A stretch of 64,000 bases of DNA from Stutzerimonas stutzeri TS44. GTDB lineage: Bacteria > Pseudomonadota > Gammaproteobacteria > Pseudomonadales > Pseudomonadaceae. Under the pieces are notes generated by a model. The model had not been told where the DNA came from and ran no database searches. It was given only the letters and a program-made list of their open reading frames with translations. The stretch spans positions 62,001 through 126,000 of the forward strand of contig AJXE01000001.1 of NCBI GenBank assembly GCA_000263395.1. Direction: 5' to 3'. This document shows, piece after piece, positions 41,234 to 49,905 of this stretch. The position numbers and the translations under genes were made by a program. The stretch's first letter is position 1. The number at the start of each line of letters is the position of its first letter.

Positions 41234-41335
41234 GGCAGCGGCAAGCCGCAAGCTTCAAATGGCAAGCCAAGAGCCAGGCTGGCGAGCAAAACCGGAGCTT
41301 TTACTTGGAGCTTGACGCTTGACGCTTGCCACTGC
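41234..41335. repeat. CAAGCTT-type palindromic repeat, copy 3 (DUF484-xerC)
   Basis: The left arm (41234-41258, GGCAGCGGCAAGCCGCAAGC...) abuts the DUF484 TAA. The right arm (41304-41335) is its imperfect reverse complement with GACGCTT duplicated. The right arm holds GGAG (41307-41310) and the TTG start of xerC, so both the ribosome site and the first codons of xerC derive from the repeat. Confidence 0.65.
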
Positions 41336-42224
41336 TCTCGACCGCTATTTCCAGCACCTGCACAGCGAGCGGCAGGTATCGCCGCATACGCTGGACGGCT
41401 ACCGGCGCGACCTGCTCAAGGTAGTGGATTTCTGCGAGCGCCAGCAGCTGCACCAATGGCCTGAGCTGAAACCGCGCCATGTGCGCCAGCTGATTGCCGA
41501 ACTGCATCGCCAGGGCCTGTCCAGCCGCAGCCTGGCGCGCCTGCTGTCGTCGCTGCGCGGGCTGTATCGCTATCTCAATCAGGAAGGCCTCTGCGCGCAT
41601 GATCCGGCCAGCGGAATCGCCGCGCCCAAGGGCGAGAAGCGCCTGCCGCGGCTGCTCGATACCGACCGCGCAATGCAACTGCTGGACGGCGCCGTCGAGG
41701 ACGATTTCCTCGCCCGGCGCGACCAGGCCATGCTCGAGCTGTTCTATTCCTCCGGGTTGCGCCTGTCCGAGCTGGTCGGCCTGAATCTCGACCAGCTCGA
41801 CCTCGCCGTCGGGTTGGTGCGGGTCGTCGGCAAGGGCAACAAGGAGCGCGAGCTGCCGGTCGGACGCCAGGCGCGCGAGGCGCTGCGCGCCTGGCTACCG
41901 CTGCGGGCGCTGGCCAATCCGGCCGACGGCGCGCTGTTCATCGGCCAGCGGGGCCGCCGTCTCGGCCAGCGCGCGGTACACAAGCGCGTGCAGGCCGCCG
42001 GCGCCCGCGAGCTGGGCCAGCACCTGCACCCGCACATGCTGCGCCACAGCTTCGCCAGCCATCTGCTGGAGTCGTCGCAGGACCTGCGCTCGGTGCAGGA
42101 ACTGCTCGGCCACGCCGATATCGCCACCACGCAGATCTACACCCACCTCGACTTCCAGCACCTGGCCAGGGTCTACGACCAGGCGCATCCACGGGCCAAA
42201 CGCAAGCAGGACGGTGAATCGTGA
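41319..42224 (+). CDS. xerC: Tyrosine recombinase XerC
   Basis: A 301-residue recombinase that, with XerD, resolves chromosome dimers at dif. Catalytic residues: Arg148, Lys172, His239, Arg242, His265 and nucleophile Tyr274 (TQIYTH). The N-terminal SAM-like core-binding domain is at 5-90. A TTG start at 41319 is preferred because GGAG lies 8 nt upstream; the first few residues (MTLAT) come from the repeat and may be species-specific. It overlaps yigB (GTGA, 4 nt). Confidence 0.96.
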   Translation: MTLATALDRYFQHLHSERQVSPHTLDGYRRDLLKVVDFCERQQLHQWPELKPRHVRQLIAELHRQGLSSRSLARLLSSLRGLYRYLNQEGLCAHDPASGIAAPKGEKRLPRLLDTDRAMQLLDGAVEDDFLARRDQAMLELFYSSGLRLSELVGLNLDQLDLAVGLVRVVGKGNKERELPVGRQAREALRAWLPLRALANPADGALFIGQRGRRLGQRAVHKRVQAAGARELGQHLHPHMLRHSFASHLLESSQDLRSVQELLGHADIATTQIYTHLDFQHLARVYDQAHPRAKRKQDGES

Positions 42225-42919
42225 ACCTTCGCCTGATCACCTTCGATCTCGACGACACCCTCTGGCAGGCCACGCCGATCATCCAAGGCGCGGAGCAGGT
42301 GCTACGCGACTGGCTGGCGGCCAACGCGCCTCTGCTCGGCGCTTTCCCCATTGAGGCGCTGGGCGCGATCCGGCGCATGCTGATCGAGCGCGAACCTGCG
42401 CTGCGCCACCGCATCAGCGAGCTGCGCCGGCGCATCCTGTTCCATGCGCTGACGGATGCCGGCTATGAGCAGGCGCAGGCGCGGCAACTGACCGAGGAAG
42501 GCTTCCGGGTATTTCTCGACGCCCGCCATGCGATCGAACTGGCGCCGGAGGTGCTGCCGACACTGGAATGGCTGGCCAACCACTACATCCTCGGCGTGCT
42601 CACCAACGGCAATGCCGATGTGCGGCGGCTGGGGCTGGCCGACTACTTCCAGTTTGCTCTGTGCGCCGAGGACCTGGGCATCGGCAAGCCCGACCCGCGA
42701 CCGTTCCGCGAGGCGTTGCGACTGGCCGGCGTGAGCGCGGCGGAGGCGGTGCACATCGGCGACCACCACGAGGACGACATCTTCGGCGCCCAGCAGGCCG
42801 GCTTCCGCGCCATCTGGTACAACCCGCAGCACCTGTCGTGGCAGCAGGCGCGCCGGCCGGAGGCGGAAATCCACAGCCTCACGGAGCTGCCCGAACTGCT
42901 GCGGCGCTGGTCGAGCTAA
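42221..42919 (+). CDS. yigB: YigB-type HAD-superfamily hydrolase
   Basis: A 232-residue HAD phosphatase. Motif I DLDDT (9-13), motif [10 protein letters not shown], and [16 protein letters not shown] as motif IV. E. coli YigB dephosphorylates FMN-like compounds and pyrimidine intermediates; substrate here is inferred from order (xerC-yigB). GTG start overlaps the xerC stop by 4 nt. Confidence 0.9.
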   Translation: MNLRLITFDLDDTLWQATPIIQGAEQVLRDWLAANAPLLGAFPIEALGAIRRMLIEREPALRHRISELRRRILFHALTDAGYEQAQARQLTEEGFRVFLDARHAIELAPEVLPTLEWLANHYILGVLTNGNADVRRLGLADYFQFALCAEDLGIGKPDPRPFREALRLAGVSAAEAVHIGDHHEDDIFGAQQAGFRAIWYNPQHLSWQQARRPEAEIHSLTELPELLRRWSS

Positions 42920-42941
42920 CGCCCGGACCGCAGAAACGAAA

Positions 42942-42963
42942 GAGCCCGCACGCTGGCGGGCTC
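42942..42963. terminator. Terminator between yigB and sutA
   Basis: GAGCCCGC and GCGGGCTC form an 8-bp stem with a 6-nt loop. On the minus strand it is followed by TTTCGTTTC behind sutA; on the plus strand it lies 22 bp behind yigB, so it probably serves both. Confidence 0.7.
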
Positions 42964-42981
42964 CTCGACTGGCGCGCGGAC

Positions 42982-43317
42982 TCAGATGGGTCGGCTGCCG
43001 TACTTGCTGTCGGGCTTCTTCGGCGGATCGGCCACCACGTTCGGCTCGACTTCCTGCACCTTGCCGCCACGCGCGAGGAACTCTTCCATCGCCCGGGCCA
43101 GCGCATCGCGCTCCTTCTGCTTGGCTTCCAGGCTGGGCAGCTCATCCGGCTCGGCGGCCTTGGCCTTGGCCTTCTTCGGCGTCGGCGTGGCGCGCTCGCT
43201 GTCGGTGCCCTCGTCGTCCAGAGCCTCGTCGCCGTCGTCGGCCGCGCTCAGCTCTTCCTCCCCGTCTTCCTCGTCAGTCACGCCCAGATCGTCTTGTTCG
43301 AGTTCTTCGTCGCTCAT
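42982..43317 (-). CDS. sutA: RNA polymerase-binding regulator SutA
   Basis: A 111-residue acidic, mostly disordered protein. It starts MSDEELEQDDLGVTDE and ends with the conserved VVADPPKKPDSKYGSRPI tail of SutA, which binds core RNA polymerase and helps transcription in slow-growing P. aeruginosa. The Lys-rich linker (KKAKAKAAEP) joins acidic head and conserved C-terminal domain. The ATG at 43317 is the family start. Confidence 0.94.
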   Translation of the reverse strand: MSDEELEQDDLGVTDEEDGEEELSAADDGDEALDDEGTDSERATPTPKKAKAKAAEPDELPSLEAKQKERDALARAMEEFLARGGKVQEVEPNVVADPPKKPDSKYGSRPI

Positions 43318-43391
43318 GTTCAACCTCATGGCTCGCCAAAGCGGTAGTTATAGCCCAGCGATGCGCAACCTCTGGCATCGCCAAAAAAAAT

Positions 43392-43817
43392 TCAACTCTG
43401 CATGCCGTGCAGGGTCGCCAGCAGTTGCCTGGCGCCGCCCCGCTCGCGGTGCTCGCCGAGATAGATGCCCTGCCAGGTGCCCAGCGCCAGGCGTCCGGCG
43501 CTGACCGGAATGCTCAACTGGCAGCCCAGCAGACTGGCCTTGAAGTGCGCCGGCAGATCGTCCGGCCCCTCGTAATCGTGTTCGTAGCCCGGCTCGCCTT
43601 GCGGCACCAGGCGCTCGAAGAACCGCTCGAAATCGCGCCGGACCGCGCCATCGGCGTTCTCGTTGACGGTCAACGAGGCCGAGGTGTGCCGCAGCCACAG
43701 GTGCAACAGACCGGCCTCGCAGCGCCGCAGTTCCGGCAACGCGGCCTGCAGTTCGTCGGTGATCAGATGAAAACCGCGCGGGCGCGGCCGCAGCGTGATC
43801 AGGGTCTGTTGCCACAT
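43392..43817 (-). CDS. YjbQ-family secondary thiamine-phosphate synthase-like protein
   Basis: A 141-residue UPF0047/YjbQ protein starting [23 protein letters not shown]. The family motif [20 protein letters not shown] contains the conserved His and Asn, and [12 protein letters not shown] closes the fold. Some members can complement thiamine-phosphate synthase weakly; true role is unclear. The ATG at 43817 is the family start. It is 74 bp upstream of sutA on the same strand. Confidence 0.93.
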   Translation of the reverse strand: MWQQTLITLRPRPRGFHLITDELQAALPELRRCEAGLLHLWLRHTSASLTVNENADGAVRRDFERFFERLVPQGEPGYEHDYEGPDDLPAHFKASLLGCQLSIPVSAGRLALGTWQGIYLGEHRERGGARQLLATLHGMQS

Positions 43818-43877
43818 GCTGGAAACCCGGGCTCGGAGGCGGATCGGGCGCATTCTAGCGCGGTCGCGGAAAAAGCA

Positions 43878-43899
43878 AAGGGCGCCAAAAGGCGCCCTT
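43878..43899 (-). terminator. Intrinsic terminator of glnK-amtB
   Basis: AAGGGCGCC and GGCGCCCTT form a 9-bp stem with a 4-nt loop, 45 bp behind amtB; on the minus strand it runs into TGCTTTTTCC. Confidence 0.8.
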
Positions 43900-43944
43900 G
43901 CCAACCGCTGCGTGATGGTTGCGCGATCGCCGCGCGGGATGTCG

Positions 43945-45261
43945 CTAGAGGTTGTAGCCGCGTTCGTTGTGCAGGCTGAGGTCCAGGCCCACGGTTTCCT
44001 CTTCCTCGTTCACCCGCAGGCCCATCACCAGGTCGAGCACCTTGAGGATCACGAAGGTGACGATGGCGGTGTAGACCACGGTGAACAGCACGCCCTTGAG
44101 CTGGATCCACAGTTGCAGGGCGATGTTCTCCACCTCGCCGAAGCCGCCCAGCGCCGGTGCAGCGAAGGCGCCGGTGAGGATGGCGCCGACAATGCCGCCG
44201 ACGCCGTGCACGCCGAAGGCATCCAGCGAGTCGTCGTAGCCGAGCTTGCGCTTGAGGCTGGTGGCGCAGAAGAAGCAGATCACGCCCGAGGCCAGGCCGA
44301 TGATCAGCGCGCCCATCGGCCCGGCGGTGCCGGCGGCCGGGGTGATGGCCACCAGGCCGGCGACCACGCCCGAAGCGATGCCCAGTGCGCTGGGTTTGCC
44401 GTGACTGATCCACTCGGCGAACATCCAGCCCAGCGCGGCGGCGGCGGTGGCGATCTGCGTCACCAGCATGGCCATGCCGGCGGTACCGTTGGCCGCCACG
44501 GCGGAACCGGCGTTGAAGCCGAACCAGCCGATCCACAGCATGGCCGCGCCCATCAGGGTGTAGCCGAGGTTGTGCGGCGCCATCTGGGTGGTCGGGTAGC
44601 CCTTGCGCTTGCCCAGCACCAGGCACGCCACCAGGCCGGCGATACCGGCGTTGATGTGCACCACGGTGCCGCCGGCGAAGTCGAGCACGCCCCAGTCCCA
44701 CAGCAGGCCGCCGTCGCCGGCCCAGACCATGTGCGCGATCGGCGCATAGACCAGGGTGAACCAGATGGTCATGAAGATCAGCATCGCCGAGAACTTCATA
44801 CGCTCGGCGAAAGCGCCGACGATCAGTGCCGGAGTGATGATGGCGAAGGTCATCTGGAAGGTGATGAACACGCTTTCGGGGAAGGCGCCGACCAGGCTGT
44901 CGACCGTCAGGCCGCTGAGGAAGGCGCGCTCCAGACCGCCGACGAGCGAGCTGAAGTTGGTCACGCCCGCCTCCATGCCGGTGGTATCGAAGGCCAGGCT
45001 GTAGCCGTAGACCATCCACAGGATGCTCATCAGGCCGGTGATGGCGAAGCACTGCATCATCACCGAGAGGATGTTCTTCGAGCGGACCATGCCGCCATAG
45101 AACAGCGCCAGGCCGGGGATCGTCATGAACAGCACCAGCGCGGTGGCGGTGAGCATCCAGGCCGTATCGCCTGAATCCAGCGTGGTCTCCTGCGCCAGGG
45201 CCAGGCCTGGGCTGAGCAGAGGCAAAAGGGCTCCTAGCCCTGCGAATTTGCGCAGAGTCAT
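43945..45261 (-). CDS. amtB: Ammonium transporter AmtB
   Basis: A 438-residue Amt/Rh channel with an N-terminal signal-like helix and 11 transmembrane segments. Amt motifs include [45 protein letters not shown] and [15 protein letters not shown], with the paired pore histidines in VHINAG and GVHGV. It is 40 bp downstream of glnK, the PII protein that blocks it when nitrogen is plentiful. Confidence 0.98.
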   Translation of the reverse strand: MTLRKFAGLGALLPLLSPGLALAQETTLDSGDTAWMLTATALVLFMTIPGLALFYGGMVRSKNILSVMMQCFAITGLMSILWMVYGYSLAFDTTGMEAGVTNFSSLVGGLERAFLSGLTVDSLVGAFPESVFITFQMTFAIITPALIVGAFAERMKFSAMLIFMTIWFTLVYAPIAHMVWAGDGGLLWDWGVLDFAGGTVVHINAGIAGLVACLVLGKRKGYPTTQMAPHNLGYTLMGAAMLWIGWFGFNAGSAVAANGTAGMAMLVTQIATAAAALGWMFAEWISHGKPSALGIASGVVAGLVAITPAAGTAGPMGALIIGLASGVICFFCATSLKRKLGYDDSLDAFGVHGVGGIVGAILTGAFAAPALGGFGEVENIALQLWIQLKGVLFTVVYTAIVTFVILKVLDLVMGLRVNEEEETVGLDLSLHNERGYNL

Positions 45262-45301
45262 GGTGTTACTCCTGGGGCGTGGGGGGTTCGTTGGGGGTGC
45301 G

Positions 45302-45694
<393 letters not shown>

Positions 45695-45814
45695 CTAAGC
45701 TGGTGTCCGGCTCTTGTAACGCCCGGACTGCTTGCCAGGCGCAGGTCCGACTGCGTGCCCGGGCGTTGTGCGATGCGACCGGGCACGCACTGGTGCATGC
45801 GTCGAGAGGGTCAA

Positions 45815-45830
45815 AGCAGAATCGGTGCCA
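45815..45830 (-). promoter_or_regulatory. Sigma-54 (-24/-12) promoter of glnK-amtB
   Basis: On the minus strand TGGCACCGATTCTGCT: GG and GC are separated by the required 10 bp and the only clear departure from TGGCACG-N4-TTGCW is C for T at the start of TTGC and C for the last G of the -24 box. It is about 175 bp before the glnK ATG. Confidence 0.8.
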
Positions 45831-45905
45831 GTTTGCCGAAACGCCCGCGCGGCAAGGTGCGAAGGCCTGTACGCGCACGCCCGCCGGGAACAGCCGGCAC
45901 GCCAG

Positions 45906-45987
45906 CGCACCAAAATGGCGCACTGCACACCGTGCGCCTGCGCAAATCCTGTGCAACCCCGGGCACGGTCTGCACGAAAATGCGCGT
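45906..45987. promoter_or_regulatory. Three NtrC-like enhancer sites upstream of glnK
   Basis: CGCACCAAAATGGCGCA (45906-45922) nearly matches the NtrC consensus TGCACCAAAATGGTGCA. TGCGCAAATCCTGTGCA (45939-45955) and TGCACGAAAATGCGCGT (45971-45987) are weaker copies in the same 17-bp format. They lie 76-157 bp upstream of the -24 box, a usual enhancer distance. Confidence 0.75.
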
Positions 45988-46023
45988 GCTACACTGCCGG
46001 CCGTTCAAATGCAGGTACCTGTC

Positions 46024-46284
46024 ATGCTGCCACCCAAAGCCTTCCTCGACGCCCTCGGCTCCCAGGCCTCGCGCCTGTTCAACGGCGACACTCCGCTGCC
46101 GCGTCCCGAGTTCGAAGCCCAGCTCAAAGCCGTGGTGCTGGGCGCGCTGAACAAGCTCGACGTGGTCAGCCGCGACGAATTCGACAGCCAGATGCTGGTG
46201 CTCGCCCGCACCCGCGCGCGCCTGGAGGCGCTGGAAGCGAAGGTCGCCGAACTGGAAGAACAGCTCACGCCGCCCGTGTCCTGA
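46024..46284 (+). CDS. ubiK: UbiK-type ubiquinone biosynthesis accessory factor
   Basis: An 86-residue protein with N-terminal helix and a C-terminal heptad-rich coiled coil (VSRDEFDSQMLVLARTRARLEALEAKVAELEEQL), the YqiC/BMFP form. UbiK supports UbiJ and the Ubi metabolon under oxygen. The ATG at 46024 gives the family start MLPPKAFLDAL; an ATG 15 nt upstream is possible. It is upstream of yifB by 36 bp. Confidence 0.9.
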   Translation: MLPPKAFLDALGSQASRLFNGDTPLPRPEFEAQLKAVVLGALNKLDVVSRDEFDSQMLVLARTRARLEALEAKVAELEEQLTPPVS

Positions 46285-46320
46285 CCGACCGGGCCGCGAC
46301 ACGATCAAAGGAGTGATCGA

Positions 46321-47817
46321 ATGTCCCTGGCCATCGTCCACAGCCGCGCACAGGTCGGCGTCGAAGCCCCACCGGTGACCGTCGAGGCGCACCTGGCCAA
46401 CGGCCTGCCGTCGCTGGCGCTGGTCGGCCTGCCGGAAACCGCGGTCAAGGAAAGCAAGGACCGCGTGCGCAGCGCCATCCTCACCTCCGGCTTCGACTTC
46501 CCCGCGCGACGCATCACCCTCAACCTCGCTCCCGCCGATCTGCCCAAGGACGGCGGCCGCTTCGACCTGGCCATCGCCCTGGGCATCCTCGCTGCCAGCG
46601 GCCAACTGCCGGCCGAACGCCTGGACGGACTCGAATGCCTGGGCGAGCTGGCGCTCTCCGGGGCGCTGCGCCCGGTGCAGGGCGTGCTGCCCGCCGCGCT
46701 CGCCGCACGCGCCGCCGGCCGCGCGCTGCTGGTGCCGCAGGCCAACGCCGAGGAAGCCAGCCTGGCGTCCGGCCTGACCGTCTATGCCGCCGAGCACCTG
46801 CTGCAGGTCGCCGCGCATTTCAGCGGCACCACGCCCCTGATGCCCTATGTCGCCCAGGGCCTGCTGCGCCAGGTGCTGCCCTACCCGGACCTGGCCGACG
46901 TGCAAGGCCAGCTCGCTGCCAAGCGCGGCCTGCTGGTCGCCGCGGCGGGGGCGCACAACCTGCTGTTCTCCGGCCCACCCGGCACCGGCAAGACACTGCT
47001 GGCCAGCCGCCTGCCCGGCCTGCTGCCGCCGCTGGACGAACAGGAAGCGCTGGAAGTCGCGGCGATCCAGTCGGTGGCCAGCCACGGCCCGCTCGCGCAC
47101 TGGCCGCAGCGGCCGTTCCGCCAGCCGCACCACAGCGCCTCCGGTCCGGCGCTGGTCGGTGGCGGCAGCCGGCCGCAGCCGGGCGAGATCACCCTGGCGC
47201 ACCAGGGCGTGCTGTTTCTCGACGAGCTGCCGGAGTTCGATCGCAAGGTGCTGGAGGTGCTGCGCGAGCCACTGGAATCGGGGCAGATCGTGATCGCCCG
47301 GGCGCGCGACAAGGTGCGCTTCCCGGCGCGCTTCCAGCTGGTGGCGGCGATGAACCCCTGCCCCTGCGGCTACCTCGGCGACCCCGGCGGACGCTGCCGC
47401 TGCACGCCGGAGCAGATCCAGCGCTACCGCGGCAAGCTCTCCGGCCCGTTGCTTGACCGCATCGACCTGCACCTGACCGTCGCCCGCGAAGCCACCTCGC
47501 TCGCGGCCACGCCAGTGGCGAGCGAAAGCAGTGCGACGGTCGCCGCCGTGGTCGCCCGTGCCCGGCACATCCAGCAGGAGCGCCAGGGCTGTGCCAATGC
47601 CTTCCTCGACCTCGCCGGCCTGCGCCAGCACTGCGGTCTCGCCGCCGACGACCAGCAGTGGCTGGAGCGTGCCTGCGAACGCCTGGGGCTGTCGCTGCGC
47701 GCCGCCCACCGCCTGCTCAAGGTCGCGCGCACGCTCGCCGACCTGGAAGGCGCGTCGGACATCGGCCGCGCGCAGCTGGCCGAGGCGCTGCAGTACCGCC
47801 CCGCCAGCCTCGCCTGA
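46321..47817 (+). CDS. comM: YifB/ComM family Mg-chelatase-like AAA+ ATPase
   Basis: A 498-residue AAA+ protein. The N-terminal S5-fold ChlI/Lon-C-like domain (SLAIVHSRAQVGVEAPPVTVEAHL) is followed by Walker A GPPGTGKT, Walker B LFLDELPEF and the Mg-chelatase C-terminal lid. ComM drives branch migration in natural transformation in Vibrio and Acinetobacter; function in this organism is inferred. It is 36 bp behind ubiK. Confidence 0.94.
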   Translation: MSLAIVHSRAQVGVEAPPVTVEAHLANGLPSLALVGLPETAVKESKDRVRSAILTSGFDFPARRITLNLAPADLPKDGGRFDLAIALGILAASGQLPAERLDGLECLGELALSGALRPVQGVLPAALAARAAGRALLVPQANAEEASLASGLTVYAAEHLLQVAAHFSGTTPLMPYVAQGLLRQVLPYPDLADVQGQLAAKRGLLVAAAGAHNLLFSGPPGTGKTLLASRLPGLLPPLDEQEALEVAAIQSVASHGPLAHWPQRPFRQPHHSASGPALVGGGSRPQPGEITLAHQGVLFLDELPEFDRKVLEVLREPLESGQIVIARARDKVRFPARFQLVAAMNPCPCGYLGDPGGRCRCTPEQIQRYRGKLSGPLLDRIDLHLTVAREATSLAATPVASESSATVAAVVARARHIQQERQGCANAFLDLAGLRQHCGLAADDQQWLERACERLGLSLRAAHRLLKVARTLADLEGASDIGRAQLAEALQYRPASLA

Positions 47818-47910
47818 GCCGCTGCCGTACCGAAGCGGCTGGCTGGTCTATGTTAAGTTGAGCCCCCCTCGCCACAGGCGGCCACTCCCCAGCCAATCAA
47901 GGAGCGCAGC

Positions 47911-49884
47911 ATGGAGGCAAAATCGTCTTCCCGTCCAACCATCAACCCGCCGGTTTTCTACAGCTCGGCGTTCATCATCCTGGCGCTGGTGATCTACAGC
48001 GTCGTCCTGCCGAAACATGCGCAGAGCCTGTTCAGCGCCACCCAGGCCTGGATCATCACCAATGTCAGCTGGCTGTACATCCTCGCCGTCGCGCTGATCC
48101 TGCTGATGGTGGTGCTGCTGGCGCTCAGTCGCTACGGTGACATCAAGCTCGGCCCCGATCACAGCGAACCCGACTACCCGCGCACCGCCTGGTTCGCCAT
48201 GCTGTTTTCCGCCGGCATGGGCATCGGCCTGATGTTCTTCGGCGTCGCCGAACCGGTGATGCACTTCCTCTCGCCCCCGGTCGGCGCGGGCGGCAACGTG
48301 CTCGCCGCACGCGAGGCGATGAAGATCACCTTCTTCCACTGGGGCCTGCACGCCTGGGCGATCTACGCCATGGTGGCGATGATCCTGGCCTATTTCGCCT
48401 ACCGTCACGGCCTGCCGCTGGCGCTGCGCTCGGCGCTCTACCCACTGATCGGCGAGCGCATCCACGGCCCCATCGGCCACGCCGTGGACACCTTCGCCAT
48501 CATCAGCACGGTGCTCGGCGTGGCCACTTCGCTGGGCCTGGGCGTCACCCAGATCAACACCGGCCTGAACCATCTCTACGACCTGCCGATTTCGCTGCCG
48601 GTGCAGATCGTACTGATCCTCGCGACCATGGCGCTGGCCACGCTGTCGGTGGTCAGCGGACTGGACAAGGGCGTACGCCGGCTGTCGGAACTGAACCTGT
48701 CGCTGGCGGTGCTGCTGATGCTACTGGTGATGATCGTCGGGCCGACGGTGTTCATCCTGCAGACCTTCGTGCAGAACACCGGCAGCTATCTGTCGGATAT
48801 CGTCGACAAGACCTTCAATCTCTACGCCTACGAGCCGAACGACTGGATCGGTGGCTGGACGCTGTTCTACTGGGGCTGGTGGCTGGCCTGGTCGCCCTTC
48901 GTCGGCCTGTTCATCGCGCGCATCTCGCGCGGGCGGACGATCCGCGAGTTCGTCGCCGGCGTGCTGCTGGTGCCGACCGCCTTCACCCTGCTGTGGATGA
49001 CGGTGTTCGGCGACACGGCGATCCACATGATCCTCTGGGAAAACGTCAGCAGCCTCGGCGAAGCCATCGAGCGCGACAGCTCGCTGGCGCTGTTCGTCTT
49101 CCTCGAGCACTTCCCCTTCTCCGCGCTGCTCTCGCTGCTGGCGATCGTCATGGTGGTGGTGTTCTTCGTCACCTCGGCCGATTCCGGCGCACTGGTGGTA
49201 GACATGCTCGCCTCCGGCGGCAATGACGACACCCCGGCCCGCCAGCGCATCTTCTGGGCGGTGCTGATGGCCGCGGTGGCCATCGCCCTGCTGCTGGCAG
49301 ACGGCCTCACCGCGCTGCAGACGGCCACCATCGCCAGCGCCCTGCCGTTCACCCTGGCCCTGCTTTGCTCGATGTGGGGCCTGCTCAAGGCGCTGCGTCT
49401 GGACGCCACCAAACAGGGCCTGCGCTACCAGGCGATCACCACCTCACCGGCCACGCCGCGCGCCTACAGCGACTGGCAGCGGCGCCTGCGCAACCTGACG
49501 ATGTTCCCGCGCCGCCGCCATGTGGTGCGCTTCATCGCCGAGGTGGTGCGCCCGGCCTGCGAGGCGGTCGCCGAGGAAATCCGCAAGCAGGGCTACGCCG
49601 CCACGGTCAGCGAGGGCGAGGACCAGCGCATCCGCATCGAGATCACCCACGAGGGCGAGCCCGACTTCCTCTACGAGGTGCGTCCGCGCGCCTACGTGAT
49701 GCCCAGCTTCGTGCCCGGCAGCGAGGACGACGAGCCCGGCGAGCGCAAGTACTTCCGCGCCGAGGTCCACCTCAAGGAAGGCGGCCAGGACTACGACGTG
49801 ATGGGCTGGAGCCGCGAGGGCGTGATCGGCGACATCCTTGACCAGTACGAGAAGCACATGCACTTCCTGCACATGGTGCGCTGA
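47911..49884 (+). CDS. betT: BCCT-family choline/betaine transporter
   Basis: A 657-residue transporter with 12 transmembrane segments. BCCT signatures: AMLFSAGMGIGLMFFGVAEPVMHF, GWTLFYWGWWLAWSPFVGLFIARISRGRTIREF, and VTSADSGALVVDMLASGG. The C-terminal cytoplasmic domain of about 130 residues (from about 525) is that of BetT-type osmosensing choline carriers rather than shorter BetP-like members. AAGGAGC precedes the ATG. It probably takes up choline for betaine synthesis; the substrate is inferred. Confidence 0.93.
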   Translation: MEAKSSSRPTINPPVFYSSAFIILALVIYSVVLPKHAQSLFSATQAWIITNVSWLYILAVALILLMVVLLALSRYGDIKLGPDHSEPDYPRTAWFAMLFSAGMGIGLMFFGVAEPVMHFLSPPVGAGGNVLAAREAMKITFFHWGLHAWAIYAMVAMILAYFAYRHGLPLALRSALYPLIGERIHGPIGHAVDTFAIISTVLGVATSLGLGVTQINTGLNHLYDLPISLPVQIVLILATMALATLSVVSGLDKGVRRLSELNLSLAVLLMLLVMIVGPTVFILQTFVQNTGSYLSDIVDKTFNLYAYEPNDWIGGWTLFYWGWWLAWSPFVGLFIARISRGRTIREFVAGVLLVPTAFTLLWMTVFGDTAIHMILWENVSSLGEAIERDSSLALFVFLEHFPFSALLSLLAIVMVVVFFVTSADSGALVVDMLASGGNDDTPARQRIFWAVLMAAVAIALLLADGLTALQTATIASALPFTLALLCSMWGLLKALRLDATKQGLRYQAITTSPATPRAYSDWQRRLRNLTMFPRRRHVVRFIAEVVRPACEAVAEEIRKQGYAATVSEGEDQRIRIEITHEGEPDFLYEVRPRAYVMPSFVPGSEDDEPGERKYFRAEVHLKEGGQDYDVMGWSREGVIGDILDQYEKHMHFLHMVR

Positions 49885-49905
49885 GGCGGGGCGCGCCGGG
49901 GTGGC

